A stretch of DNA of 64,000 nt from Vulgatibacter incomptus (GTDB lineage: Bacteria; Myxococcota; Myxococcia; Myxococcales; Vulgatibacteraceae), in assembly GCF_001263175.1 (NCBI RefSeq), contig NZ_CP012332.1, positions 4,050,220-4,114,219 of the forward strand, written 5' to 3'. The position numbers and the translations under genes are program-made. This document shows, one piece after another, positions 26,702 through 35,324 of this stretch. Positions within the stretch are counted from its first letter, which is position 1. Each line of letters begins with the position of its first letter. The notes below the pieces were generated by a model that saw only the letters and a list, made by a program, of their open reading frames with translations, did not search any database and was not told the DNA's origin.

Positions 26702-28248
26702 AGCTTCAGCGTCCACGACTTCACGCCCGGCTTCGACTCGTCCGCTCGGCCCTCGGGGGCGGTCGTGCCGCTGAGGATCGTTACGGCGATGTCCTCGTCC
26801 TGGCTCACGGGCACGAGGTCGCGCAGCAGGAGCTCCACCATCGCGTCGTGGTGGTTCTTCACCGTCGTGCGGATGCGGTAGTGGATCGTCTCCGTCTTGG
26901 AGAACAGGCCGGACTCGTCGCGGCTGCGATCGAGCACCTTGCGGTCGAGGCGGATGCGGGGATCGGGGCCGAAGGCGAGCTTCAGCTCCCCGCCCGGCGG
27001 CACGTCGGCGAGCGACGAGCGGCCCGCGTACGCGCCGCCCACGAAGAGCTCCACGGGCCCCGCGAAGAGGGGCACGCCCGTCCCGTTCGTCGCCTCCGCG
27101 ACGAGGTAGGCGCGCTCGTCCAGCCGGGGAGACGCCACGCGCGCCAGCTTTGAATCCAGGGAGAAGACGCCCAGCGGGCTCTTTCGCTCTTCGCCGGTGC
27201 TCGGCACGGACGCTTTGGCGGTGGCGGTCACGGTCGTGGCCACGACGCCGACGTCGAACCGCGCGGGCGCTTCGACGTCGTAGGACTCGGCGTAGTCCTC
27301 CTTCGCGGCCCCCGACATCGATGGAGCCGGCGCCATTCGCGACCGGAACTTCTCGCGAACGGGCTGAGCCTTGCGCAGATACAAGGGCTCGAGCTCGCCG
27401 ACGAAGATGCGCTGCTCGGGGCGCGCGGTGGACACCGCCAGCGTCACGCCTCGCCAGTCTTCGCCGGTGCGCTGCTCCACCACCGCCTGCAGGTCCAGCT
27501 CCACCTTGCCGGTGGCGGGATCGAGGCGCGCGTCCCACGCCGGCCTCCACGACGCGCCCAGGACGCGGTAGCCCAGCTCGAGCGTGAGCACGCCCTCCTT
27601 CGCGACGACGAGATCGATGACCACGCGCTTCCCCGCCAGCGCGCCCGTGTCGCGCAGCCGGGAGACGTCGGCGCGTGCCGCGTCGAGCTTGGGCGCGAGT
27701 TCGCGGCGATCCGCCTCGGCGCGGCGCAGCCGCTTCTGGATCGCGGTGTACTCCTTGCCCAGATACTCCACCATCGCCGCCCAATCCTTGGGGTTTCGGC
27801 CCCGGGCGCCGAGGTTCTCGCTCTGCTCCTTGGCATAGGTCGACCGCAGCGCGTCGAGGAAGTCCCGCTCCTTGCCGGCGGTCGTCGCCTGGTCCAGGAG
27901 CTCGCGATCGCGGTCTTCCAGCTCCCGCAGCGCTTCCTCGGCGGCCCGGAGGGGCGCGGACGAGCTCTCGGTCAGCGGCTGGGCCTCCACCGAGATGCCG
28001 AGGATCCGCGCCTTCGCCGATCCCGACGCCTGGACGCGCACCGAGTCGTCCAGCAGGCTCGGCGTCAGCCCTTCGACGAGGAGCCGCACCTCGCCGGCGG
28101 CCAGGTTCGTCCGGGCGCGCCGCGTGACCAGGGCCGACCCCGGATAGACGGTCACCTCGTCCAGGGTGCTGGACACCTTCGTGTCAGCGGCGGCGAACGA
28201 GGGGAGGAGGAACAGGAGCAGCAGCGCAGCGGGGGTTCGTGGGCTCAT
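26620..28248 (-). CDS. MuiA-like protein with DUF4140/DUF4139 domains
   Basis: A 542-residue exported protein with an N-terminal signal peptide (LLLLFLLPSFAAA). An N-terminal DUF4140-type domain (DEVTVYPGSALVTRRART, about 29-46) is followed by a coiled coil (about 95-205) and a C-terminal DUF4139 domain from about 220 (GYRVLGASWRPAWDARLDP near 226-244) to the end. The family takes its name from mucoidy inhibitor A and is linked to envelope or polysaccharide phenotypes, with no known enzymatic activity. The last 27 codons are duplicated on the far side of the kelch gene. It is divergent from the lipoprotein gene at 28464. Confidence 0.88.
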   Translation of the reverse strand: MSPRTPAALLLLFLLPSFAAADTKVSSTLDEVTVYPGSALVTRRARTNLAAGEVRLLVEGLTPSLLDDSVRVQASGSAKARILGISVEAQPLTESSSAPLRAAEEALRELEDRDRELLDQATTAGKERDFLDALRSTYAKEQSENLGARGRNPKDWAAMVEYLGKEYTAIQKRLRRAEADRRELAPKLDAARADVSRLRDTGALAGKRVVIDLVVAKEGVLTLELGYRVLGASWRPAWDARLDPATGKVELDLQAVVEQRTGEDWRGVTLAVSTARPEQRIFVGELEPLYLRKAQPVREKFRSRMAPAPSMSGAAKEDYAESYDVEAPARFDVGVVATTVTATAKASVPSTGEERKSPLGVFSLDSKLARVASPRLDERAYLVAEATNGTGVPLFAGPVELFVGGAYAGRSSLADVPPGGELKLAFGPDPRIRLDRKVLDRSRDESGLFSKTETIHYRIRTTVKNHHDAMVELLLRDLVPVSQDEDIAVTILSGTTAPEGRADESKPGVKSWTLKLGPGEERAIELRYAVSYPKGQAIDGLP

Positions 28249-28463
28249 GGAGCCGTAGACGATCCCACCCTGGGGAAAGATTCAACTCCCTCTTCTCCGA
28301 TTCGCAAAGCGAGTGGGATTCGCGGGCATGGACGCCGAGGCCGACCGAGGCGGTCGGGGATCTCATGGAAATCTTGTCGCCACCCTCCTTTCGTGTAAGA
28401 GCCGTTGGAACGGCGGCGCGTCTGCCGGTTACCGGGCGGCGCCTCGCCCGGGGGGTACACGGC

Positions 28464-29495
28464 ATGATCCGTTTGTCTTGGGTGGTGTTGCTGGCTGGCG
28501 GGATTCTGGCGTGCGGAGGATCCTCCGGATCTCCTCCGACGGAAAAGAAGCCCGACCTGATCCGGGAGCTCCCCCCGTCCTCGGTGAAGTGCGGGTCCGG
28601 CGCAGGCACGCTCTCGGGGCGTCTCGTAGCTCCTAACGGCGAAACGCCGATCGTCGGCGCGGTCGCGACGATCTCCTCCGCCGATTGCGTCGCCGCGACG
28701 GACGGAACCGGCAGGTTCGAGTTCGACGGGGTGCCCCTCGAGCTCGCGACGCTCGAGCTTCGCAAGGGCATCTTTTCCGTGTCGACGGATGCGACTCCGG
28801 GTGAGCCGCTCAATCTGATGATCGCGCCGGACTCGGTGCGCCTCGCGTACGTTCCCGGATCATACGACAGTGTGGAAGACGTCCTCCGGGGGCTGGGTTT
28901 CGAGCCGGATGAGATCCCGCCCTGGACGCTCGGCGAGGCCACACTCGCCGGCTACGACGGCCTGTTCTTGAACTGCGGTGCGGGAGAGTTCGACGAGGAC
29001 GCTGTCGCGAAGGTCCGTACCTTCGTCTCGAAGGGCGGCGCCTTGTATGCGTCCGACTGGGCGTACTCCACGATCGCGGAAGCCTTCCCTGGCCGGGTCC
29101 GCTTCGTCGAACCATTTGCGGAGGCCGGCCAGCCGGAGGAGGTCGTCGCCGCCGTCCACGACGACACCTTCCGGAGGGTGCTGGGACGCTCTACGGCGAC
29201 GATCCGCTTCGACCTGGAGTTTTGGGCGGTGATCGATTCGGCGCCCGCGGGAACCGATGTCCTGCTGAGCGGACCGGTGACCCAACTGATCTATCCCGAC
29301 ATCGATTGGGACAGCATCGACTGGGGGAACGTGGACTCGGACCAGTTCGATCCGAAGCCCGTGCGGAGCGTCCGACCCCTGTCGATCCAGTTCCAGGAGG
29401 GGAAGGGGCGGGTGACTTACACGTCGTTCCACAACGAGGCGCAGAACACGGAGGATGCCGACCTCCTCCTCGAGCAGCTGATCTTCAGCCTCTGA
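28464..29495 (+). CDS. Lipoprotein with carboxypeptidase-regulatory-like and GATase-like domains
   Basis: A 343-residue lipoprotein with signal peptide and lipobox LACG. Residues about 45-110 look like a carboxypeptidase regulatory-like beta sandwich (GTLSGRLVAPNGETPIVGAV and GRFEFDGVPLELATLEL). The rest, from about 118, resembles a class I glutamine-amidotransferase or ThuA-like Rossmann domain: YDGLFLNCGAGEF, VRTFVSKGGALYASDWAYS, and a final VTYTSFHNEAQN. No catalytic Cys-His-Glu triad is apparent, so a binding role is more likely. The ATG at 28464 is preceded by GGGGGG and starts the signal peptide. Confidence 0.78.
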   Translation: MIRLSWVVLLAGGILACGGSSGSPPTEKKPDLIRELPPSSVKCGSGAGTLSGRLVAPNGETPIVGAVATISSADCVAATDGTGRFEFDGVPLELATLELRKGIFSVSTDATPGEPLNLMIAPDSVRLAYVPGSYDSVEDVLRGLGFEPDEIPPWTLGEATLAGYDGLFLNCGAGEFDEDAVAKVRTFVSKGGALYASDWAYSTIAEAFPGRVRFVEPFAEAGQPEEVVAAVHDDTFRRVLGRSTATIRFDLEFWAVIDSAPAGTDVLLSGPVTQLIYPDIDWDSIDWGNVDSDQFDPKPVRSVRPLSIQFQEGKGRVTYTSFHNEAQNTEDADLLLEQLIFSL

Positions 29496-29544
29496 TCCGT
29501 TCCCTCACATCGGAGGGCGTGTGCAGGCGCGCCATCGTCAGCGC

Positions 29545-29693
29545 GTCCACGAAGGCGCCGTCGCGGTGGAGTGGACAAGGTTTCAGCCGTGGTGCGGCGT
29601 CCTGTCGCCGGTGAGAGAGAAATTGAGGGGCAGGGCGTCCGCATAGTGAAGCCTCTCGGCGAGCTCCGCCTCGGTCCAACCCCGACGGAAGCG
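29545..29693 (-). pseudogene. Possible relic of a DUF1990-like N terminus
   Basis: On the minus strand one frame reads GWTEAELAERLHYADALPLN, then FSLTGDRTPHHG, a stop codon, and NLVHSTATAP. The wording resembles the N-terminal part of some DUF1990 proteins, where a tryptophan would stand in place of the stop (TGA for TGG). It lies directly downstream of a second DUF1990-like gene on the same strand. It has no start codon context and no continuation. Confidence 0.35.
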
Positions 29694-29706
29694 CTACTCG
29701 GCCACT

Positions 29707-30300
29707 TCAGCCCCCTCTGGCCTCGAAGGTCGGCGCGCAGCTCGCGTATTCGGGTGGCTCGTCCTCGAGGAAGCCGGTCTCGGCGTGGATGAAGCCGACG
29801 ACCCCGTTTCCGAACGCCACGGCGACGCGGTTGACGAAATCGGTCCAGGTGCTCGTCTGCATCACCTCGCCCCAGGCGAGGAATCCGGCGCGGTAGCCGC
29901 TGCTGCTCGAGCGGGCATGGCTGCGGATGTGGAAGAGAACGTCGCCTCGGCGATTCCGGTAGCTGCCGAAAGTGATGCGGCCGGCCTCGGGATGGCCCTC
30001 CTCTGTGCCGAGAGTGAGGCTCCGGGCGTTGGCGTGAAGGACGCGGACGCGGAAGCGGCCGTCGCCGGCGAGCTTCACCTCGAGGTCGTCGCCCGGCTCT
30101 AGGGCTGCGTCCCTGCCATCGCTGCGCGTGAAGACGACGAGCTCCGACGGTGCGAAGGATGCGAAGTGGCGCTTCACGTCCTCCATGAGCCGCGCGGGCG
30201 AAACACGGCAGCGGCGGATCACGGCCCAATAGTCCCGCCTCAGGAGCGGGCCGACCCCTCGCTCGGCGAGGAGCAGGGCGTGCCTCGAGCGCTTCCGCAT
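29707..30300 (-). CDS. DUF1990-like protein
   Basis: A 197-residue protein containing ALLLAERGVGPLLRRDYWAV near the N terminus, GDDLEVKLAGDGRFRVRVLH in the middle, and TEEGHPEAGRITFGSY with VLFHIRSHARSS after it. GHPEAG followed by an F-I-S-A-S strand is characteristic of the DUF1990 group, a START-like or SRPBCC-related fold of unknown function. No signal peptide is visible. The ATG at 30300 is used. No good ribosome-binding site lies before it, so the exact start is unsure. The first codons are duplicated in the relic at 21733. Divergent from the small gene at 30343. Confidence 0.6.
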   Translation of the reverse strand: MRKRSRHALLLAERGVGPLLRRDYWAVIRRCRVSPARLMEDVKRHFASFAPSELVVFTRSDGRDAALEPGDDLEVKLAGDGRFRVRVLHANARSLTLGTEEGHPEAGRITFGSYRNRRGDVLFHIRSHARSSSSGYRAGFLAWGEVMQTSTWTDFVNRVAVAFGNGVVGFIHAETGFLEDEPPEYASCAPTFEARGG

Positions 30301-30342
30301 CGAGCGAAGGGTGGGAACGTTGGCACCAGATGGGGAGGTGCG

Positions 30343-30633
30343 ATGGATGATCGGGTGAACCCCGCCAGCGAGGCGTCGGAGCTCGTCTATCGGGCTGCGC
30401 CCGTGTTCCGGGCGGAGCACGGCGAGACCCGGCTCACGCGGCTGGTGGAGCAGCAGTCGGCGAAGGTCTCCTCGGTCGTGTTCCTCTTTGCATCGATCGG
30501 CACGATGGTCGCCTCGCTGGCGCTGGAGCTGGCGGGCAAGCGGCGGGTGAGCCGGTTCATCGGAATGTGGCCGGGCCCGATCCTGGCGATGGGCGTCTAC
30601 AACAAGCTGGTGAAGACGTTCGGCGCAAGGTGA
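30343..30633 (+). CDS. Small membrane protein of unknown function
   Basis: A 96-residue protein preceded by a strong GGGGAGG site seven bases before the ATG. Residues about 42-62 (VVFLFASIGTMVASLALELA) and 72-88 (FIGMWPGPILAMGVYNKLV) are hydrophobic, suggesting two membrane segments. I do not recognise the family. A degraded copy of part of it lies at 21851-21898. The riboswitch and exchanger gene follow downstream on the same strand but appear to be a separate unit. Confidence 0.65.
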   Translation: MDDRVNPASEASELVYRAAPVFRAEHGETRLTRLVEQQSAKVSSVVFLFASIGTMVASLALELAGKRRVSRFIGMWPGPILAMGVYNKLVKTFGAR

Positions 30634-30694
30634 AGCCAGAACTCGAGCGTCGCACTCCAAGGCGGCCTTGACGCCCGCGGAGCCTATCGGTACT

Positions 30695-30825
30695 GATTTG
30701 CGGCGTAAGGGGAGTAGTTCCGCCATCCGGATGATGGCGAGGGGCGATCGACACGCTGGCCCGACGGGCCCGGTCCCCCACCTCGGCGACGAGGCGAACG
30801 AGACCTTCGACCAGGATTTCATGCC
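30695..30825 (+). promoter_or_regulatory. yybP-ykoY (Mn2+-sensing) riboswitch candidate
   Basis: The 5' core GGGGAGTAG (30709-30717) and the 3' core GAGACCTTCGACC (30800-30812) match the two conserved loops of the yybP-ykoY family, separated by about 80 bases that form GC-rich paired elements (for example GGCCCGACGGGCC). It ends about 60 bases before the GTG of a cation exchanger gene, the kind of gene this riboswitch class controls. In the family Mn2+ binding usually raises expression of cation efflux proteins. Secondary structure was judged by eye. Confidence 0.75.
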
Positions 30826-30884
30826 TGGCCGAAGTCTCGTGTCCGTCGATCCGGCGCCCGACCTCGGTCAGATCGAGGTGCCGA

Positions 30885-32087
30885 GTGTCCAAGAGCTGCT
30901 GGAAGATTTCGCTGGTCGGCCTGTTCGCCGCTCCGAGCGTCGTCGTTCGCCTGACTGGCGTTCCGTTGAACCCGTTGGTGACGATCCTCGTGTACGGCGC
31001 GGGAGTGGTCGCGGCGTCGTTCCTGCTCGCGTGGGCCGCCGAGATCGCGCAGGTCGACATCTCGGCGAGCTTCGCGACGGCGATCCTGGCGCTCGTCGCG
31101 GTCCTTCCCGAGTACACGGTGGATCTGTACTTCGCCTACGCCTCCGGGACGCGCCCCGAGTACGCAGCCTACGCCGCGGCGAACATGACGGGGAGCAACC
31201 GCCTTCTCATTGGCATCGGATGGCCATTGGTCGCCCTGGTGTTCGCGTGGGCGCTCAGGCGGCGGAAGGAGCCTCATCGGCCCGTCACGCTCCAGCCGCG
31301 GCGGCGCGTCGAGCTCGCCTTCCTGGCTCTGGCGAGCGTCTACGGCTTGATCATCCCTTTGAAGCGGACGGTGAGCCTCGTAGACGCCGCCGTGCTCCTG
31401 GCGATCTTCGCTTGGTACATGTGGCGCACGTCGAAGCAGGAGCGAGAGGAGCCCGAGCTCCACGGCCTGCCGTCGATCGTCGCGCAGAAGCCGGCGCCGA
31501 TCCGTCGGGGAATCGTGGCGGCCTTCTTCCTCGTGGCGGCGGGGGTGATCGTGGTGGCCGCCAAGCCCTTCGCGGACGGTCTGATCGAGGCCGGCCGTAC
31601 CTTCGGCATCGACGAGTTCCTGCTGGTGCAGTGGCTCGCACCGCTCTCGTCCGAGGCCCCTGAGCTCCTGGTCGCCGCCATCCTCGCGTTCCGAGGCGAG
31701 GACGAGACGGCGCTGGGCACGCTGCTCTCGTCGAAGGTGAACCAGTGGACGCTGCTGGTCGGTAGCATTCCGGTGGCCCATCTGCTGGGAGGAGGAGGGA
31801 CCTTCCTTCCGCTCGATGCGCGGCAGGTCGAGGAAGTGTGGCTCACCGCGGCGCAGGCCATCTTCGCGACGGCGTTGCTCCTCTGCCTCCGCCTCCGAGC
31901 GCGCGATGCGCTCCTGCTCTTCGGGACCTTCGCGCTGCAGTTCGCCTTCCCGCATCCCTCTGCTCGGCTCATCTTCGCGGGCCTCTACGGAGCGATGGCG
32001 CTCGCGCTCATCGTCGTGCGGCGGCGGGAATTGATGCCGACGCTTCGGATGCTGAGCGTCGACGGCGCGTTGACCACAAATCGGTGA
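30885..32087 (+). CDS. CaCA-family cation exchanger (sodium/calcium exchanger-like)
   Basis: A 400-residue membrane protein with about ten helices and two alpha-repeat motifs in inverted halves: FATAILALVAVLPEYTVD near residue 67 and WLAPLSSEAPELLVAAILAF near 252. The acidic residues in LPEYT and SSEAPEL are the cation-binding positions of Ca2+/cation antiporters. It probably exports Ca2+ or Mn2+ in exchange for protons or sodium. The GTG at 30885 follows GAGG at a normal distance. The Mn2+ riboswitch candidate upstream supports manganese as a physiological cargo. Confidence 0.85.
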   Translation: MSKSCWKISLVGLFAAPSVVVRLTGVPLNPLVTILVYGAGVVAASFLLAWAAEIAQVDISASFATAILALVAVLPEYTVDLYFAYASGTRPEYAAYAAANMTGSNRLLIGIGWPLVALVFAWALRRRKEPHRPVTLQPRRRVELAFLALASVYGLIIPLKRTVSLVDAAVLLAIFAWYMWRTSKQEREEPELHGLPSIVAQKPAPIRRGIVAAFFLVAAGVIVVAAKPFADGLIEAGRTFGIDEFLLVQWLAPLSSEAPELLVAAILAFRGEDETALGTLLSSKVNQWTLLVGSIPVAHLLGGGGTFLPLDARQVEEVWLTAAQAIFATALLLCLRLRARDALLLFGTFALQFAFPHPSARLIFAGLYGAMALALIVVRRRELMPTLRMLSVDGALTTNR

Positions 32088-32117
32088 GCTCGCGGCCGTG
32101 CCGGGTAGCATGTCTGG

Positions 32118-33002
32118 ATGCCCTCCGACTCCACCATGTCCCGACGCGCAGCTATGGCTGCCGAGGCCGTCGCTCGGCGATTCGGCTTGGCGGTGAGGGA
32201 GCCGGTCGTCGTCGGCGGCTACAGCAACACGATCGTCCGCTTGGCGCCCCTGCCGGTGGTTGCGCGGATCGCGACGGGGACGAGCCTCGTTCGCAATGGT
32301 CCCGCTTGGCTCGAGCGAGAGGTCGACGTCGCTCGCCACCTCGCGGCTGCCGACGCACCTGCGGTCCGACCGAGCGCGCTCGTGGAGGCAGGGCCCCACT
32401 CGCATGAGGGCCTGACCATGACCTTCTGGGAGCTCGTCGAGATCCGACCGGATCCGATCGATCCTCGGCTCGCCGCTCGAACGCTCCGTCAATGCCACGA
32501 GGTGCTCGATGGCTACCGCGGCGCGTTGCCGACATGGGCTGCGATCGACGAGGCGAGCCGCTTGCTCGATCACCCGCTGGTCGTATCTGCCTTGGGCGCC
32601 GAGGAGCGGGAGGTCTTGCAGAGCGCTGCGGAGCGAGTAGGCACCGTGATGCGCTCGGGAGGCGTGACGCTCCGGCCGCTCCACGGTGACGCCCATGGCC
32701 AGAACCTCTGGAACACGAGCGTCGGGCCGATCTGGGGCGACTGGGAAGACGCCTTCGCGGGCCCGGCGGAGTGGGACCTCGCGTGCCTGGTTTCCGCGTC
32801 GGCGGTGCTGGGGGACGGGAGCGAGGCGGCCGAGGTCCTGCGGTGCTACGGCGGCAGCGTGGACGAGGCGATGCTCGACCACATGATCGAGGCCCGTACG
32901 CTTCAAGCCATCGTGTGGGCCGCGCTCCTGCTGCCGGACGCCGAGCGGAACCCGAAGCTGCTCGCGAGGCTGGAATGGCTCCGGACGAGACTTCGCCCGT
33001 GA
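32118..33002 (+). CDS. Aminoglycoside phosphotransferase (APH)-family kinase
   Basis: A 294-residue protein kinase-like phosphotransferase. It has the catalytic loop LHGDAHGQNLW (about 194-204, with Asp and Asn) and the metal-binding GDWEDAFAGPAEWDLA (about 212-227), both canonical for the APH/choline-kinase group. An N-terminal lobe begins GYSNTIVRLAP. The substrate is unknown. Many environmental members act on small metabolites rather than antibiotics. A second ATG nine codons in is an alternative start. It begins 30 bases after the exchanger stop and may be cotranscribed. Confidence 0.85.
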   Translation: MPSDSTMSRRAAMAAEAVARRFGLAVREPVVVGGYSNTIVRLAPLPVVARIATGTSLVRNGPAWLEREVDVARHLAAADAPAVRPSALVEAGPHSHEGLTMTFWELVEIRPDPIDPRLAARTLRQCHEVLDGYRGALPTWAAIDEASRLLDHPLVVSALGAEEREVLQSAAERVGTVMRSGGVTLRPLHGDAHGQNLWNTSVGPIWGDWEDAFAGPAEWDLACLVSASAVLGDGSEAAEVLRCYGGSVDEAMLDHMIEARTLQAIVWAALLLPDAERNPKLLARLEWLRTRLRP

Positions 33003-33148
33003 GCTGACGGCAGCGCGCTTCGGCGAAAAAATGACCTGAAGCCTGCCTCGGCCTCGTCGACTCGAAGCGTGGCCTTGGACCTCGGCTGTCGGACCCCTGC
33101 GGTATGCCTGGATGGGTGGCGCGGGTAGGACCGCGCGGGGGGAAGCAG

Positions 33149-34105
33149 ATGCTCTCGCTCGAGCACGAGGCACTCGTGGAGCTCTTTCGCAGCTCACCCA
33201 AGCTGGCCGCCGAGGCGATCCGAGCGGCCTTCGATCTTCCGCTCCCGGAGGGCGAAGGCCAAACGCTGGAGTCGACGCTCAATCAAATCGTGCCGACCGA
33301 GCTCCGTGCCGATCTCGTCGTCGCCTTCGGGGACGCGCGGGTGATCGTCGAGGTGCAGCTCGCGCGAGACGAGGATAAGCGCTGGATCTGGCCCTGTTAC
33401 GTGACGACTTTGCGGGCGCGCGAAAGATGTAGGTCCCTATTGCTGGTGGTGACGAATTCCGCTGAGGTTGCGAGATGGGCGCGTAGGCCCATCTCCTTGG
33501 ACACCCCTGGATCGAGCTATGTCCCCCTCGTTCTCGGACCCGGCTCGTGTCCAAGGATCACGGACCTGGAGATGGCGCGGAGGTTGCCGGCGCTCACTGT
33601 CTTGTCGGCGATGGTCCACGCGCGGGACGAGCCGGATCTGGAGGTGGCCATCGCGGCGTTGGCGGGCGCCATGGCGCTCGATTCGGATCGGGCTACAATC
33701 TATGGCGATCTGGTGCTGCGCTCGATGGGGGAGCTGGCCCAGCAGGTTCTGGAGGCGTTCATGTCCATTCGGTCGGGAGGCTACGAATACCAGAGCGAAT
33801 TTGCGCGGAAGTACTGGTCGAAGGGCCTCGAAGAGGGTCTCGAGAAGGGTCGCGAAGAGGGGCTCGAGAAGGGTCGTGAAGAGGGCCTCGAGATGGGGCA
33901 GGAGGAAGGGCGCAGGGCGATCGCGGGAGCCGTCGTCAAGGTGCTCACGGGGCGCGGACTCCCTCTCTCAGAGTCCCAGCGTTCTACGATCCTCGACGCG
34001 ACCGACTTGGCAACGCTCGATCGGTGGCTGTCGCTCGCGCTCTCCGTCGGGTCTGCAGAAGACCTGCTGGCCAACCGCACAGGTCCGACGGGCCCGGCCG
34101 AGTAG
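33149..34105 (+). CDS. Rpn/PD-(D/E)XK nuclease-like protein with GLEKGREE repeats
   Basis: A 318-residue protein. Residues about 50-75 (ELRADLVVAFGDARVIVEVQ) fit the D...E-x-Q core of the PD-(D/E)XK endonuclease fold found in Rpn and transposase-derived proteins. Residues about 226-256 contain near-perfect eight-residue repeats (GLEKGREE) encoded by a 24-base DNA repeat, then a helical tail. Myxococcota carry many such paralogues. Their role, possibly recombination-promoting or anti-phage, is not settled. The ATG at 33149 follows GGGGGGAAG and is preferred to an ATG 15 codons upstream. Confidence 0.75.
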   Translation: MLSLEHEALVELFRSSPKLAAEAIRAAFDLPLPEGEGQTLESTLNQIVPTELRADLVVAFGDARVIVEVQLARDEDKRWIWPCYVTTLRARERCRSLLLVVTNSAEVARWARRPISLDTPGSSYVPLVLGPGSCPRITDLEMARRLPALTVLSAMVHARDEPDLEVAIAALAGAMALDSDRATIYGDLVLRSMGELAQQVLEAFMSIRSGGYEYQSEFARKYWSKGLEEGLEKGREEGLEKGREEGLEMGQEEGRRAIAGAVVKVLTGRGLPLSESQRSTILDATDLATLDRWLSLALSVGSAEDLLANRTGPTGPAE

Positions 34106-34178
34106 CTGGGCGCTCGCCTGGCCGCTCGATCGTGATCGACGTGGACGGCCACCGGGGATTGTCGACTATTGTGCAGTC

Positions 34179-35324
34179 GTGTCGAATCCCCGCCCCACCT
34201 GCCTTCGCTGCCGCCGGCCGGAGTCCTTCTGCTGGTGCAGGAAGATCGAGCCGGTCGCTACCCGCACGCGGCTGGTCTTCTTGCAGCACCAGCGCGAAAG
34301 CCGCGTCCGCATCGGCACGGCCCGCATCGCGCATCTTGCGCTCTTGAACTCCGAGTTCCACGTGGGGACGTCGTTCCCGATGGAGCCGGCGCCCCGGACG
34401 GCGGTGCTCTTCCCGGGTGAGGACGCGCTGCCGCCGGAGACGCTTCGCGAGGGCGAGCCGTGGACGTTGATCGTGGTGGACGGGACATGGTCGCAGGCGC
34501 GCAAGCTGGTGCAGCGCGATCCCGTGCTGAGCGCACTGCCTCGGGTGGGCTTCCGGCCGCAGAGCCCGGGCAACTACCGCATCCGCGCGGAGCCGTCGGA
34601 GGACTGCCTCGCCACGGTGGAGGCGGTCGCCCAGGTCCTCGCGCACGTGGAGGGATCGCCCGAGCGCTTCGACTCGATGATCGCCGCGTTCACGCACATG
34701 GTGGACCTCCAGGTCGCGGCGGCGAACGACGAGAGGGCGATCCCGCGGCGCAAGGTCCGCGCCGGGCCGAGGGCCGCCGACGCGGAGCTGGAGCGGCTGC
34801 GCGCGGAATGGGGCGGTCTCGTGCTTCTCCACGCGGAGGCGAACCCGCATTCACGAGGTGAGGACGTCCCCGGCAAGCTCGAGCTCCTGCACCTGGTCGC
34901 GCTCCGGCCGGCCACCGGACAGCGCTTCGAGGCGGTGGTCGCGCCTCGGCGTCCGCTGGCTCCCGACACCCCTCGGCGCGTGGGCCTCGAGGCTTCGGAT
35001 CTCCTGGGCGGTGACGAGGTCTCCCTCGCGCTCGGCGCGCTCCGCGACTTCCTGCGGGCCGACGACGTGATCTGCACCTGGGGCGGCTACCCGCTCGACC
35101 TCCTGGACGCGGAGGGCTTCGGAGCCGGCGCGTCGCTCGATCTGCGTGCCCTGCTCGCGAGGCGCCTCGGCCGGAGGCCCGGACCTCCCGAGAGCGTCCT
35201 TGGCGAGGCGCCGCATGGGCCGCCGCCGGGGCGTGGGCGTGCGGGGAGGACGGTGGCCACGCTCGAGGCCCTCGTTCGTTCCCTGCTCGCGGTCGGTAAC
35301 GGCGGCGCTCAGCGAGCGCGCTGA
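34179..35324 (+). CDS. DTW-domain tRNA-uridine aminocarboxypropyltransferase with C-terminal extension
   Basis: Residues 1 to about 215 form a DTW domain: the Cys cluster CLRCRRPESFCWC near the N terminus and the name-giving DGTWSQARKL near 105. Such enzymes (TapT/TuaA-like) install acp3U in tRNA from S-adenosylmethionine. The 381-residue protein is about 165 residues longer than usual. The extra part (LVLLHAEANP, VVAPRRPLAPDTPRRVGLEA, DDVICTWGGYPLDLLDAEGF, SLDLRALLARRLG) follows the layout of a DEDDh exonuclease fold but lacks the usual D-x-E start, so it may be inactive. The GTG at 34179 is taken as start. The 3' end overlaps the convergent MFS gene by 16 bases. Confidence 0.82.
   Translation: MSNPRPTCLRCRRPESFCWCRKIEPVATRTRLVFLQHQRESRVRIGTARIAHLALLNSEFHVGTSFPMEPAPRTAVLFPGEDALPPETLREGEPWTLIVVDGTWSQARKLVQRDPVLSALPRVGFRPQSPGNYRIRAEPSEDCLATVEAVAQVLAHVEGSPERFDSMIAAFTHMVDLQVAAANDERAIPRRKVRAGPRAADAELERLRAEWGGLVLLHAEANPHSRGEDVPGKLELLHLVALRPATGQRFEAVVAPRRPLAPDTPRRVGLEASDLLGGDEVSLALGALRDFLRADDVICTWGGYPLDLLDAEGFGAGASLDLRALLARRLGRRPGPPESVLGEAPHGPPPGRGRAGRTVATLEALVRSLLAVGNGGAQRAR

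Noticed and set aside
26620-28248. MuiA-like gene as part of the polysaccharide locus
   Set aside because: The family name suggests mucoidy, but the gene lies 7 kb away among unrelated lipoproteins and there is no direct link.
30819-33197. Open frame of 792 codons on the minus strand over the exchanger and APH genes
   Set aside because: Low-complexity Arg/His-rich translation with no family features. The plus strand encodes recognised proteins.
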